Assembly: GCA_030683815.1 (NCBI GenBank)
Contig: JAUXPJ010000014.1
Span: 1 to 64,000 of the forward strand
Source: Flavobacteriaceae bacterium
GTDB lineage: Bacteria > Bacteroidota > Bacteroidia > Flavobacteriales > Flavobacteriaceae
DNA length: 64,000 bases
Reading direction: 5' to 3'
How positions within the stretch are numbered: position 1 is the first letter of the stretch; each line of letters starts with the position of its first letter. Positions 1 through 8,551 of this stretch are shown here, in pieces. The notes below the pieces were generated by a model. That model saw only the letters and a list, made by a program, of their open reading frames with translations, ran no database searches and was not told where the DNA came from. The translations under genes were made by a program, and so were the position numbers.

Positions 1-249
1 GTTTTTCTTTGTTGATTTTCAAAGCGGAGCTTTGTCAGGATCAGCGCAGCTAATCCTGTTTTAAGTTGCGATAAAAAACACAGCTTGCTTTTGTTTTTTA
101 GGATGCGATGTTTTTCTTTGTTGATTTTCAAAGCGGAGCTTTGTCAGGATCAGCGCAGCTAATCCTGTTTTAAGTTGCGATAAAAAACACAGCTTGCTTT
201 TGTTTTTTAGGATGCGATGTTTTTCTTTGTTGATTTTCAAAGCGGAGCT
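1..249. repeat. 109-bp tandem repeat, about 2.3 copies
   Basis: Copies begin at 1, 110 and 219. The first two are full and appear identical; the third stops after 31 bp at about 249. Each unit holds strong hairpins: AAAGC-gga-GCTTT, a CAGGAT...ATCCTG stem that continues through AGC/GCT, and an AAAAAAC/GTTTTTT stem. The array may extend left of the window. An 81-codon reading frame on the minus strand is only a by-product of the repetition. From 250 to 406 I see only the small heptamer repeat at 314-334 and the leader of the CBS gene. Confidence 0.9.
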
Positions 250-313
250 ATAAAGTTGAAATGTTGTAAAGTAATAATCTTTTACATCTTTAAATTTTTC
301 AATCATTGAATTC

Positions 314-334
314 CGACTACCAGCTGCCAGCTGC
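314..334. repeat. short 7-bp tandem repeat
   Basis: Three consecutive heptamers: CGACTAC, CAGCTGC, CAGCTGC. The last two are identical and the first is a degenerate match. The unit resembles the heptamers near groESL and miaB in this window (TTACTGC, TTATTGC). Confidence 0.6.
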
Positions 335-406
335 TTTTAATTTAATCATAGGATATTTTGTAATTTTTCGTTAACTTTAGAGTGTTAATCCATTAAGGTG
401 AGAATC

Positions 407-832
407 ATGAAAACGAATTTGTTGGTAAAAGATATCATGACAAAAGAAGTGATAACTCTTCATCAAAATGATAGTTTAGAGTTAGCCGAAAGATTGTTTA
501 ATCAACATCGTATTCGTCATTTACCAGTAGTTAATGAAGGTGTTTTAAAAGGAATGGTCAGCAAAACAGATTTAATGCGGATTAGTTTTTTAGATTCACT
601 AAGTGATACGGAATCTACCGTTGATGAAGCTATTTATCAAATGTTTTCAGTAGAACAAATCATGATTAAGAATATACAGACTGTCAATTGGAACGCGAGT
701 ATTAAGGAAGTAACCGAACTATTGATCTCTAAAGAATTTCATGCTTTACCAGTTGTTGTTGAAGATAAATTGGTTGGTATTTTAACTACAACAGATATAT
801 TAAAATATTTTCTTAATACTTGTAAATGTTAA
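407..832 (+). CDS. tandem CBS-domain protein
   Basis: A 141-residue protein made almost entirely of two CBS domains (about residues 6-60 and 80-137), each opening with the usual DIMT/QIMI phrase and containing a H(A/L)LPVV strand. Paired CBS domains fold as a Bateman module that normally binds adenine nucleotides and senses energy or ion state. With no attached catalytic domain its partner is unknown. A GTG at 398 is in frame, but ATG 407 is preferred because AGGTGAG lies just upstream as a Shine-Dalgarno-like sequence. Its stop overlaps the 3' end of the convergent rpe by 4 bp. Confidence 0.85.
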   Translation: MKTNLLVKDIMTKEVITLHQNDSLELAERLFNQHRIRHLPVVNEGVLKGMVSKTDLMRISFLDSLSDTESTVDEAIYQMFSVEQIMIKNIQTVNWNASIKEVTELLISKEFHALPVVVEDKLVGILTTTDILKYFLNTCKC

Positions 833-1491
833 ATATTTTTAGCTCTTGATTTTAAACCCGCAATTGTTTTAGTAGGATTTTCACTGCTAAACACAAAATT
901 TCCTGCAACAAAAGCATCAACACCTATTTTTGAAAGTTGCTGAATATTAACATCAGTTACTCCGCCATCAACTTCAATTAAAGCATTCGAATTGTTATCG
1001 ACAATTAATTTTTTCAGTTGCTCAACTTTGTTATAAGTAGATTCAATAAATGATTGACCTCCAAACCCGGGATTAACACTCATAATCAAAACCAAATCTA
1101 AATCAGCAATAACATGCTCTAAAACAGAAACCGGTGTATGTGGATTTATGGAAACACCCGCTTTCATTCCTTCAGATTTTATGACCTGAATAGTTCGATG
1201 TAAATGAGTACACGCCTCAAAATGTACCGTTAAAATATCAGCTCCAACTTTTTTAAAATCAGTTATATATCGATCAGGATTTACAATCATTAAATGAACA
1301 TCCAACGGTTTTTTGGCATGTTTTTTAATCGCTTTAATCACAGGCATTCCAAAAGAAATATTCGGAACAAAAACACCATCCATCACATCAATATGAAACC
1401 AATCAGCTTCACTGTTATTAATCATTTCGATGTCTTTTTGAAGATTGGCAAAATCAGCTGAAAGCAGAGAAGGAGCAATTATTTTAGTCAT
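829..1491 (-). CDS. rpe: ribulose-phosphate 3-epimerase
   Basis: Cytosolic TIM-barrel enzyme interconverting D-ribulose 5-phosphate and D-xylulose 5-phosphate in the pentose phosphate pathway. Family signatures are clear: IAPSLLSADF at the N-terminus, HIDVMDG carrying metal-binding His and catalytic Asp, DVHLMI, MSVNPGFGGQ and EVDGGV. At 220 residues the length is standard. The frame is open back to 1509, but ATG 1491 gives the usual MTKIIAPS start. The gene is downstream of the primary sigma factor and separated from it by a terminator, so it is probably transcribed separately. Confidence 0.96.
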   Translation of the reverse strand: MTKIIAPSLLSADFANLQKDIEMINNSEADWFHIDVMDGVFVPNISFGMPVIKAIKKHAKKPLDVHLMIVNPDRYITDFKKVGADILTVHFEACTHLHRTIQVIKSEGMKAGVSINPHTPVSVLEHVIADLDLVLIMSVNPGFGGQSFIESTYNKVEQLKKLIVDNNSNALIEVDGGVTDVNIQQLSKIGVDAFVAGNFVFSSENPTKTIAGLKSRAKNI

Positions 1492-1514
1492 GGCATAAAG
1501 TTTATACAAAAATA

Positions 1515-1549
1515 AGATAAAAAAGAAAACTCTCCATAACAGAGAGTTT
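1515..1549 (-). terminator. intrinsic terminator after the sigma factor gene
   Basis: Read on the minus strand, AAACTCTC, a 7-nt loop, GAGAGTTT, then a T-rich run (TCTTTTTTATC). It follows the rpoD stop by 13 bp and precedes the rpe start. Confidence 0.7.
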
Positions 1550-1561
1550 ATTCTTTTGATT

Positions 1562-2425
1562 TTAACCTAAGTAAGTTAATAAAATTTTACTTCTAGAGGT
1601 GTGTTTTAATCTGCGAATAGCTTTTTCTTTGATTTGTCGAACTCTTTCTCTTGTCAATAAAAAGGTTTCTCCAATTTCTTCAAGAGTCATAGGATGTTGG
1701 TCACCTAAACCAAAATACAATCTTATAACATCTGATTCTCTGGGAGTTAAAGTTTCTAAGGCGCGTTCAATTTCAATTTTTAAAGATTCATGTAAGAGTG
1801 CGCGATCTGGATTTGGAGATTCTCCAGAGCGTAAAACATCATATAAATTAGAATCTTCACCCTCTACCAATGGCGCATCCATAGAAACGTGGCGACCGGA
1901 ATTTTTCATGGATTCTTTTACATCACTAACAGTCATATCCAATTTTTTGGCAATTTCCTCAGCAGACGGTGGCCGCTCTTGTTCTTGTTCCAGAAAAGCA
2001 TACATTTTGTTGATTTTGTTGATGGAACCGATTTTATTCAAAGGCAAACGCACAATACGAGATTGTTCTGCTAATGCTTGAAGAATAGATTGACGAATCC
2101 ACCATACGGCATAGGATATAAATTTAAATCCACGAGTTTCATCAAAACGTTTTGCAGCTTTAATTAAACCAAGATTTCCTTCGTTAATTAAATCAGGAAG
2201 AGTAAGTCCTTGATTTTGATATTGTTTAGCTACAGAAACCACAAATCTAAGATTGGCTTTTGTTAATTTTTCTAAAGCTCTATGATCACCGGCTTTAATT
2301 TTTTGTGCTAATTCAACTTCTTGTTCAGCGGTAATTAATTCTACTTTACCAATTTCTTGCAAGTATTTATCTAACGATGCAGTCTCTCTGTTGGTTACTT
2401 GTTTGGTAATCTTAAGTTGTCTCAT
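1562..2425 (-). CDS. rpoD: primary RNA polymerase sigma factor (sigma-70, Bacteroidota type)
   Basis: A 287-residue housekeeping sigma factor. Region 1.2 begins at about residue 17 ([10 protein letters not shown]), region 2 spans about 55-130 ([32 protein letters not shown]), region 3 follows, and region 4 is near the C-terminus with the helix-turn-helix [17 protein letters not shown]. Region 1.1 and the non-conserved insert of proteobacterial RpoD are absent, as is normal for the short Bacteroidota primary sigma factor that reads TTG/TAnnTTTG promoters. Such promoters recur throughout this window. The gene follows pnp on the same strand across a 340-bp spacer containing the pnp terminator, so it should have its own promoter. 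Confidence 0.96.
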   Translation of the reverse strand: MRQLKITKQVTNRETASLDKYLQEIGKVELITAEQEVELAQKIKAGDHRALEKLTKANLRFVVSVAKQYQNQGLTLPDLINEGNLGLIKAAKRFDETRGFKFISYAVWWIRQSILQALAEQSRIVRLPLNKIGSINKINKMYAFLEQEQERPPSAEEIAKKLDMTVSDVKESMKNSGRHVSMDAPLVEGEDSNLYDVLRSGESPNPDRALLHESLKIEIERALETLTPRESDVIRLYFGLGDQHPMTLEEIGETFLLTRERVRQIKEKAIRRLKHTSRSKILLTYLG

Positions 2426-2538
2426 GTAAAATTTTGCTTTATTTGTGTGTACAAACGCTTATACGCAACTTCATCACCAAATGTTACAAAAGGATAAAAT
2501 ATTTTTGTAATCTTTAGCGAAGTTGAAGGAGGGCATTC

Positions 2539-2578
2539 CCCCGATATGAAAACCGATTAATCGGTTTTCATATCGGGG
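2539..2578. repeat. perfect 40-bp palindrome in the pnp-rpoD spacer
   Basis: Two 20-bp arms meet without a loop at TT|AA (2558/2559); the outer ends are CCCCGATATG and CATATCGGGG. It lies in the 340-bp gene-free interval 2426-2765. The sequence right of it (2579-2655) contains no reading frame I would call and has the look of a short intergenic repeat, but I see no second copy in this window. Confidence 0.9.
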
Positions 2579-2656
2579 TCGGGCTGTGCGCACTCGCTTT
2601 TTTGTTGCATTTCATTGCACAAAAAGAGCTCAAACAATTGCTTCCATCCCTAATGC

Positions 2657-2687
2657 AAAAAAAAACAGGGGAGCTGGCTCCCTTGTT
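2657..2687 (-). terminator. intrinsic terminator of pnp
   Basis: On the minus strand an 11-bp stem (AACAA-GGGAGC / GCTCCC-CTGTT, one G-T wobble) with a 2-nt loop runs straight into nine T residues. It lies about 80 bp after the pnp stop. Confidence 0.85.
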
Positions 2688-2697
2688 AAAGTAATTT

Positions 2698-2738
2698 ATC
2701 CAAACCTAAAAGGTTTTTGAAACCCGTTAGGTTTGGAT
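2698..2738. repeat. inverted repeat with 12-bp arms after pnp
   Basis: ATCCAAACCTAA and TTAGGTTTGGAT are exact reverse complements separated by 17 bp. With no T-tract next to it, it looks more like an RNA 3'-end stabiliser or a repeat remnant than a terminator. Confidence 0.7.
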
Positions 2739-2765
2739 TCTTTAATTTAGTTCCTTTAAAAAAGA

Positions 2766-4898
2766 TTAATTCTTTTTATCTTCTCTTGGAGGTCTTGGTA
2801 AAAGTGCTTTTCTAGACACTTTATCTTTTCTGTTTTTAGGATCGACACCAAGGTATTTTACCATAAAAACCTCTCCCATTTTTACCACATCGGTTACGTT
2901 TTCTGTGCGTTCCCATGCTAATTCCGAAACGTGCAGTAAAACTTCATTTCCGGGAGCCTGTGTATATTCAACTACGGCACCAAAGTCAAGTAGTTTGATA
3001 ACTTTAACTTCATATGCTTCGCCAACTTGAGGTTTAAAAATGATTGAATCTATTTTTGCCAATACTTTTGCAATTCCGTCTGGATCAGTTCCTAAAATTT
3101 CAACAACACCTTGCTCATCTACTTCATTGATAACGATAGTAGTTCCGGTTGCTTTTTGTAACTCTTGAATTACTTTTCCACCAGGACCAATCAAGGCACC
3201 AATAAAATTTCCGGGAATAATAACTTTAATAATTTTAGGTGCATATGTTTTAACATCAGCTCTTGGTTTGTCAAGAACTTCAATTAGTTTCCCTAATATA
3301 TGTAAACGACCATCACGCGCTTGATCCAGTGCTTTTTCCATGATGTCATAAGCCAATCCTTCAATTTTAATATCCATTTGACAAGCAGTAATTCCATCTG
3401 CAGTTCCGGTAACTTTAAAATCCATATCACCTAAATGATCTTCATCACCAAGAATATCTGACAACACTGCAAAACGATCTCCATCAGTAATCAATCCCAT
3501 GGCAATTCCGGAAACCGGTTTAATCATTTGAATACCGGCATCCATTAAAGCCAATGTTCCGGCACAAACTGTTGCCATTGATGATGATCCGTTAGATTCC
3601 AATACTTCAGAAACAATACGAATTGTATAAGGATTTTCAGCAGGAATCATGTTTTTCAAAGCACGTTGTGCTAAGTTTCCATGTCCAACTTCTCTTCTTG
3701 AGGTGCCTCTTAATGGTTTGGCTTCACCCGTTGAAAAAGGAGGGAAGTTATAGTGTAAATAGAATTTTTCTTCGCCTTGTTCTGATGGAGAATCAATTTG
3801 ATTGGCTTCTCTTGAAGTTCCTAAAGTAGCTGTTGCCAATGCTTGTGTTTCACCTCTGGTGAAAATAGCTGAACCATGAACTCTGGGTAAATAATCTACT
3901 TCACACCAAATAGGTCTGATTTCCGTAGTTTTTCTTCCGTCTAAACGAGTTCCTAAATCCAGCGTTACATTGCGAACAGCTTCTTTATTGGTTTTGTAAA
4001 AATATTTACTGATTAAATCTCCATTTTCAGTCAATTCTTCTTCTGTAAACAAGGATTTAATTTCTTCTTTTACTTCTGCAAATGCTGCTGTTCTTTCTTG
4101 TTTAGATGAACCTACTTTTGCAATAGCATAAATTTTATCATAAGATGCAGCTTTTACTTTTGCGTAAATTGCTTCGTCTTCTCTTTCTTCATCGTAAGTA
4201 CGAGTTTCTTTTTTACCAAAAGCGGCAACCAAACGTTCTTGAGCTGCAATTTGTACTTTAATAGCTTCGTGCGCAAACTTAATAGCTTCAACCATTTCTT
4301 TTTCTGAAATCTCTTTCATCTCACCTTCTACCATTGCAATAGAATCCTTTGAAGCTCCAATCATCATATCAATATCTGATAAATCTAATTGCCCTTTACT
4401 CGGATTGATAATGAATTGACCATCTACTCGTGCAACACGAACTTCTGAAATCAAAGTTGAAAATGGAATATCTGAAAGTGCTAATGCAGTTGATGCGGCT
4501 AAACCAGCCATTGAATCTGGCATTACATTTTCATCATGTGACATTAACTGAATCATCACTTGTGTTTCAGCATGATAATCATCCGGGAAAAGTGGACGCA
4601 AAACACGGTCAACTAATCTCATTGTCAAAACCTCACTGTCACTTGGTCTTGCTTCTCTTTTAAAAAATCCACCAGGAAATCTTCCTGCTGCTGCAAATTT
4701 TTCACGATAATCTACCGTTAACGGTAAAAAATCTACCGGGCTAGCTTTTTTGGCAGATACTACTGTTGCAAGCAACATAGAATCTCCCATTCTAACAACT
4801 ACGGATCCATCCGCTTGTTTGGCTAATTTTCCTGTTTCTAATGAAATGGTTCTCCCATCTCCTAGATCAATAATTTCTTGGAATACTTTAGGAATCAT
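2766..4898 (-). CDS. pnp: polyribonucleotide nucleotidyltransferase (PNPase)
   Basis: A phosphorolytic 3'-to-5' exoribonuclease and RNA-tailing enzyme, 710 residues, full length for the family. Two RNase PH-like domains are visible: the first with [20 protein letters not shown] near residue 80, the second with [10 protein letters not shown] and the [17 protein letters not shown] active-site region. An all-helical linker separates them, and a KH domain ([11 protein letters not shown]) and an S1 domain ([10 protein letters not shown]) follow. The gene is downstream of rpsO on the same strand, an old and widespread rpsO-pnp pairing, although a terminator-like palindrome lies between them. Confidence 0.97.
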   Translation of the reverse strand: MIPKVFQEIIDLGDGRTISLETGKLAKQADGSVVVRMGDSMLLATVVSAKKASPVDFLPLTVDYREKFAAAGRFPGGFFKREARPSDSEVLTMRLVDRVLRPLFPDDYHAETQVMIQLMSHDENVMPDSMAGLAASTALALSDIPFSTLISEVRVARVDGQFIINPSKGQLDLSDIDMMIGASKDSIAMVEGEMKEISEKEMVEAIKFAHEAIKVQIAAQERLVAAFGKKETRTYDEEREDEAIYAKVKAASYDKIYAIAKVGSSKQERTAAFAEVKEEIKSLFTEEELTENGDLISKYFYKTNKEAVRNVTLDLGTRLDGRKTTEIRPIWCEVDYLPRVHGSAIFTRGETQALATATLGTSREANQIDSPSEQGEEKFYLHYNFPPFSTGEAKPLRGTSRREVGHGNLAQRALKNMIPAENPYTIRIVSEVLESNGSSSMATVCAGTLALMDAGIQMIKPVSGIAMGLITDGDRFAVLSDILGDEDHLGDMDFKVTGTADGITACQMDIKIEGLAYDIMEKALDQARDGRLHILGKLIEVLDKPRADVKTYAPKIIKVIIPGNFIGALIGPGGKVIQELQKATGTTIVINEVDEQGVVEILGTDPDGIAKVLAKIDSIIFKPQVGEAYEVKVIKLLDFGAVVEYTQAPGNEVLLHVSELAWERTENVTDVVKMGEVFMVKYLGVDPKNRKDKVSRKALLPRPPREDKKN

Positions 4899-4984
4899 AA
4901 TTAATTTTTACTTATTAAACAATTGGTTTTACTGTAGTTGTGTGTTTTACGGTTTCCAATGAAAAGTTTAATAGTACTTTTTTT

Positions 4985-5014
4985 AATAAAAAAGAGGCAA
5001 AATTTTGCCTCTTT
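4985..5014 (-). terminator. terminator between rpsO and pnp
   Basis: Perfect 24-bp palindrome AAAGAGGCAAAA/TTTTGCCTCTTT at 4991-5014. On the minus strand it is followed by TTTATTAAAA. It starts 14 bp after the rpsO stop and probably only partly stops transcription into pnp. Confidence 0.75.
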
Positions 5015-5027
5015 TACGAGTTTCGAA

Positions 5028-5297
5028 TTATTTTCTTAATCCTAATTCGGCAATAATTGCACGGTATCTGGTAATGTCAGTTTTGATTAAATAATCAAGT
5101 AAACTTCTTCTTTTACCCACCAACTTAACTAAGGATTTTTCAGTATTGAAATCCTTTTTGTTTTTTTGTAAATGTTTTGTTAAGTGATTGATTCTAAAGG
5201 TAAATAATGCAATTTGACCTTCTGATGAACCTGTGTTTGTTTCAGAATTTCCGTGTTTTTTGAAAATTTCAGTTTTCGTTTCTTTAGTTAAATACAT
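5028..5297 (-). CDS. rpsO: 30S ribosomal protein S15
   Basis: An 89-residue primary 16S rRNA-binding protein of the small-subunit platform. The sequence shows the S15 pattern: KHGNSETNTGSSEGQIALFT near the N-terminus, INHLTKHL, then LVGKRRSLLDYL and the YRAIIAELGLRK tail. Length and ends are standard. It is first in the rpsO-pnp order on the minus strand with a good promoter 56 bp upstream. Confidence 0.97.
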   Translation of the reverse strand: MYLTKETKTEIFKKHGNSETNTGSSEGQIALFTFRINHLTKHLQKNKKDFNTEKSLVKLVGKRRSLLDYLIKTDITRYRAIIAELGLRK

Positions 5298-5352
5298 GCT
5301 AACATTAAGTTATTAATTAATAATTTTTATGTATCGATGGTGTATCGAGCTG

Positions 5353-5383
5353 CAAAGATATAATTATTATTGTGAAATAGCAA
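5353..5383 (-). promoter_or_regulatory. Bacteroidota promoter for rpsO
   Basis: On the minus strand TTG (5381-5383), a 20-bp spacer and TATCTTTG (5353-5360), which fits the TTG / TAnnTTTG consensus exactly. Confidence 0.8.
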
Positions 5384-5420
5384 AGTTTGCAAAAACTCAT
5401 AATTTAGCTATAAAAATTTT

Positions 5421-5477
5421 AATCAAACTTGCCTATTCCATATGACTATGAATAAAAAAAATATGTTCATATGAAAT
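5421..5477. repeat. 57-bp dispersed element, copy A
   Basis: Matches 49345-49401 without gaps over 57 bp, 47 of 57 identical by hand count. Conserved parts are AATCAAACT, TATTCCATATGAC and CATATGAAAT; the two CATATG cores are 29 bp apart in both copies and lie in opposed flanks (TTCCATATG / CATATGAA). It lies between rpsO and the lipoprotein gene at 5590. Confidence 0.75.
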
Positions 5478-5589
5478 ACAATTGATTGTAATGAATTCCT
5501 CTTTTGAAAAATTTTTAACTTTTTTTTAACTTTCATTAAACCATTTTTATTTGACAAGGTCTAAACGTTAATCTTAAACTCCAAAAATT

Positions 5590-6447
5590 ATGAACCAAAC
5601 AAAATTTACAATCGGAATTTTAATACTTTTTCTTTCTTTAGGATTCGTATTTACAAACTGTCAAGGAGATGATGAAATTAACACATCTTCTAAAGATCCA
5701 ATTTCTGTTGAAGTAGCTCAGGCCATTGCTGATGGTGATGAAGTAACAGAAGGAATTACTGATTTGGCGGATCAATTATATGTGGAAGAAGGAATGATGG
5801 GTAACAGAATGGAATTTACCAGTTTCTTCCCTAACTGTGGTACAAGAACTGTTAAATGGGATGCTGCCGAGCTTATGAAAACGGTGACCATTGATTTTGG
5901 CGATGGTTGTACACTTCCTAACGGAAATTTGGTAAAAGGAAAAATTACTATCGTATTTAATGCCAATAGAGATTTAAAAATACATACAATAACAGTTACT
6001 TATGATAATTTCTACTTCAATGCTAAAAAAGTGGAAGGAACAACTTCTGTTGAACGTATTGCTGAAAATACTAATGGAAATCCACAATCAACGGTAACAG
6101 TAAATATTAAAATTACTTTTGCTGATGGATTGTATTTAGAACGCTCAAGCGTAAGAGTTAGAGAAATGATCGCAGGGAAAGAAACAATGGGTGTTTGGGG
6201 CGACAATGTATTCTTAATTACAGGAAACTGGACAACGATTTTTAGAAATGGAGATATTCACAAAGGAGAAATTATCATTCCGTTAAGAAGAGAAATGTCT
6301 TGTAGATTTTTGGTAAGCGGTACTATAAAAGTTCAAAGAAATGACAGAACAGGAACTATTGATTTTGGCGATGGATTATGCGATAACAAAGTAATTTTTA
6401 CTAATGACAATGGAGATGTTAAGGAAATATTATTAGGAAAAAGATAA
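5590..6447 (+). CDS. lipoprotein of unknown function
   Basis: A 285-residue exported lipoprotein: hydrophobic signal with lipobox and lipidated Cys24 (VFTNC), then a short acidic linker. The mature part is rich in beta-strand patterns. The phrase TIDFGDG followed by Cys occurs twice (near residues 98 and 257) and may mark an internal duplication or two equivalent strands. I do not recognise the family; similar Cys-containing hypothetical lipoproteins are common in Flavobacteriaceae. It stands alone, divergent from rpsO and convergent with accD, and ends at a strong bidirectional terminator. The 292-bp upstream region carries the 57-bp dispersed element. Confidence 0.8.
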   Translation: MNQTKFTIGILILFLSLGFVFTNCQGDDEINTSSKDPISVEVAQAIADGDEVTEGITDLADQLYVEEGMMGNRMEFTSFFPNCGTRTVKWDAAELMKTVTIDFGDGCTLPNGNLVKGKITIVFNANRDLKIHTITVTYDNFYFNAKKVEGTTSVERIAENTNGNPQSTVTVNIKITFADGLYLERSSVRVREMIAGKETMGVWGDNVFLITGNWTTIFRNGDIHKGEIIIPLRREMSCRFLVSGTIKVQRNDRTGTIDFGDGLCDNKVIFTNDNGDVKEILLGKR

Positions 6448-6461
6448 AGACCATTTTAAGT

Positions 6462-6490
6462 AAAAAAGCGAGCATTTGCTCGCTTTTTTT
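6462..6490. terminator. bidirectional terminator between the lipoprotein gene and accD
   Basis: AAAAAAGCGAGC, a 5-nt loop, GCTCGCTTTTTTT. T-runs are present on both strands, so it can serve the lipoprotein gene and accD, whose stop codon overlaps its edge. Confidence 0.85.
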
Positions 6491-7349
6491 ATTTTCTAAT
6501 GGGTATATTTTGAATTAAATCGATATATAAATTAATTTGCTTTTTCAAATTTTTTCGTTCTATAATCTTATCAAGAAAACCATGTTCCAGAACAAATTCA
6601 GATCGTTGAAATCCATCCGGTAATTTTTTTCCGGTTGTATCTTTTACAACTCTTGGGCCCGCAAAAGCAATCAAGGCATCAGGTTCAGCGATATTAATAT
6701 CTCCTAACATAGCAAATGATGCGGTTGCACCTCCTGTTGTTGGATCGGTACATAAAGCGATATAAGGTAATTTAGCTTCAGAAAGTTGAGCTAATTTGGC
6801 TGAAGTTTTTACCAACTGCATTAATGATAAAGAAGCTTCCATCATTCTTGCTCCACCAGATTTTGAAACCAATAAAAAAGGAAGTTTTTTTCTGATAGCA
6901 TAATCAATGGCACGGGCAATTTTTTCTCCAACAACACTTCCCATAGAACCCCCGATAAAACTAAAATCCATAGCAGCTATTACGATATCTTTTCCTAATG
7001 ATTTCCCTACAGCAACTCTTACAGCATCCTTTAGATTGGTTTCTTTTTGAGCTTCAGCTAATCGGTCTACATATTTTTTGCTATCCGTAAAATTCAATGG
7101 GTCTTTTGATGTTAAATTGGGAAATAACTCTTTAAACTTATTATCATCAAAAAATATTTCAAAATATTCTTTACTTCCAATTCTTACATGGTATCCATCT
7201 TCCGGACTTACATAAAAATTCTCTTTTAACTGTTCTGTATCGATGATTTTACCTGAAGGAGATTTATACCACAATCCTTTAGGAACATCTTTTTTTTGTT
7301 CGGTAGGAGTGTGAATTCCTTTATCTTTTCTCTTAAACCAAAGTGTCAT
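6489..7349 (-). CDS. accD: acetyl-CoA carboxylase carboxyltransferase subunit beta
   Basis: Beta half of the carboxyltransferase that moves the carboxyl group from carboxybiotin to acetyl-CoA, the first step of fatty-acid synthesis. The crotonase-type core is typical: [46 protein letters not shown] and FAGPRVV. Its 286 residues are normal. The N-terminal zinc ribbon, which carries four Cys in E. coli AccD, aligns here with WYKSPSG and YVSPEDG and has none of them (Ser30, Gly33, Ser48, Asp51 at the equivalent places). It is followed 77 bp downstream of fbaA on the same strand and may be co-transcribed. Confidence 0.95.
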   Translation of the reverse strand: MTLWFKRKDKGIHTPTEQKKDVPKGLWYKSPSGKIIDTEQLKENFYVSPEDGYHVRIGSKEYFEIFFDDNKFKELFPNLTSKDPLNFTDSKKYVDRLAEAQKETNLKDAVRVAVGKSLGKDIVIAAMDFSFIGGSMGSVVGEKIARAIDYAIRKKLPFLLVSKSGGARMMEASLSLMQLVKTSAKLAQLSEAKLPYIALCTDPTTGGATASFAMLGDINIAEPDALIAFAGPRVVKDTTGKKLPDGFQRSEFVLEHGFLDKIIERKNLKKQINLYIDLIQNIPIRK

Positions 7350-7426
7350 AACTTTAAATATTTATTAAACGGGGGCAATTTAGTAAAAATTATCAGAGAT
7401 ATTACTCTTTTTAAAAATCGAATTAT

Positions 7427-8494
7427 TTATAGTGTGTTGATATTGTTTAAATCTTCAAATGATGATTTTAATCTGGCTTTAAAAGTCAATTCACCTTCGC
7501 GAAGCCAGACTCTTGGATCGTAATACTTTTTATTAGGCACATCATCTCCTTCAGGATTTCCAATCTGGCCTTCTAAATAAGCCGATTTGCTCTTGAAATA
7601 ATTTCTGATACCTTCCATAAATGCATATTGTAAATCAGTATCAATATTCATTTTAATTACACCGTATGAAATACCTTCTCTAATTTCTTCTAAGGTAGAA
7701 CCTGATCCTCCGTGGAAAACAAAATCAACCGGATTTTTAGCTGTGTTGAATTTTTTCTCGATATATTTTTGAGAATTGTCTAAAATTTTTGGCATCAATT
7801 TTACGTTACCTGGTTTATAAACACCATGAACATTTCCAAACGATGCTGCAATTGTAAATTGATTGCTGATTTTAGAAAGTTCTTCATAAGCATAAGCTAC
7901 TTCTTCTGGTTGTGTATAAAGTTTAGAATTGTCAACATCAGTATTATCAACGCCGTCTTCTTCACCGCCGGTAATTCCTAATTCTATTTCTAAAGTCATA
8001 CCAATTTTATGCATTCTTTCTAAATACGATTTACATATTTCGATGTTTTCTTCAATCGGCTCTTCAGATAAATCAATCATATGTGAGCTGAACAACGGTT
8101 TTCCGTATACTTCAAAATGTTGTTCACCTGCTGTCAATAATCCATCAATCCAAGGAAGCAATTTTTTAGCACAATGATCAGTATGCAGTACAACCGGAAT
8201 TTGATATGCTTCAGCCATTAAATGAATATGTTTCGCGCCTGCAATTGCACCGGCAATTGCTGCTTTTTGATTTTCATTATTCAGTCCTTTTCCTGCATTA
8301 AAGTGAGCTCCACCATTCGAAAATTGTATTACTGCCGGAGCGTTTAACTCTTTAGATGTTTCTAATACCGCATTAATGGTGTCGGATCCGGTAACATTTA
8401 CAGCCGGTAATGCAAAATTGTTTTCTTTTGCAGATTGAAACATGTTTTGAAGGTCTTTTCCGAATAAAACACCGGGTTTAAAAGTGTAGCTCAT
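7427..8494 (-). CDS. fbaA: class II fructose-bisphosphate aldolase
   Basis: Zinc-dependent aldolase splitting fructose 1,6-bisphosphate into dihydroxyacetone phosphate and glyceraldehyde 3-phosphate in glycolysis and gluconeogenesis. Its 355 residues and motifs fit the E. coli FbaA-like class IIA group: VVLHTDHCAKKLLPW with metal His and catalytic Asp, EIELGITGGEEDGVD, FGNVHGVY and FVFHGGSGST. The ATG is followed directly by the usual SYTFKPGVLFG start. A TAATTTTG -7 box sits at 8518-8525 on the minus strand without a clear -33 element. Confidence 0.96.
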   Translation of the reverse strand: MSYTFKPGVLFGKDLQNMFQSAKENNFALPAVNVTGSDTINAVLETSKELNAPAVIQFSNGGAHFNAGKGLNNENQKAAIAGAIAGAKHIHLMAEAYQIPVVLHTDHCAKKLLPWIDGLLTAGEQHFEVYGKPLFSSHMIDLSEEPIEENIEICKSYLERMHKIGMTLEIELGITGGEEDGVDNTDVDNSKLYTQPEEVAYAYEELSKISNQFTIAASFGNVHGVYKPGNVKLMPKILDNSQKYIEKKFNTAKNPVDFVFHGGSGSTLEEIREGISYGVIKMNIDTDLQYAFMEGIRNYFKSKSAYLEGQIGNPEGDDVPNKKYYDPRVWLREGELTFKARLKSSFEDLNNINTL

Positions 8495-8517
8495 AGATTT
8501 GAATATTTTGATTGCAG

Positions 8518-8525
8518 CAAAATTA
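8518..8525 (-). promoter_or_regulatory. candidate -7 box for fbaA
   Basis: TAATTTTG on the minus strand 24 bp before the start codon; matches TAnnTTTG, but no TTG lies at the right distance upstream. Confidence 0.4.
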
Positions 8526-8551
8526 AGAAAAAGATAAGTTTAAACGATGAT

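Noticed and set aside
61-306. 81-codon reading frame on the minus strand in the tandem repeat
   Set aside because: It is generated by the 109-bp repetition, has no coding character, and repeats its own sequence.
1599-2081. 160-codon frame antisense to the sigma factor gene
   Set aside because: Shadow of a strongly conserved gene; composition is not that of a protein-coding frame.
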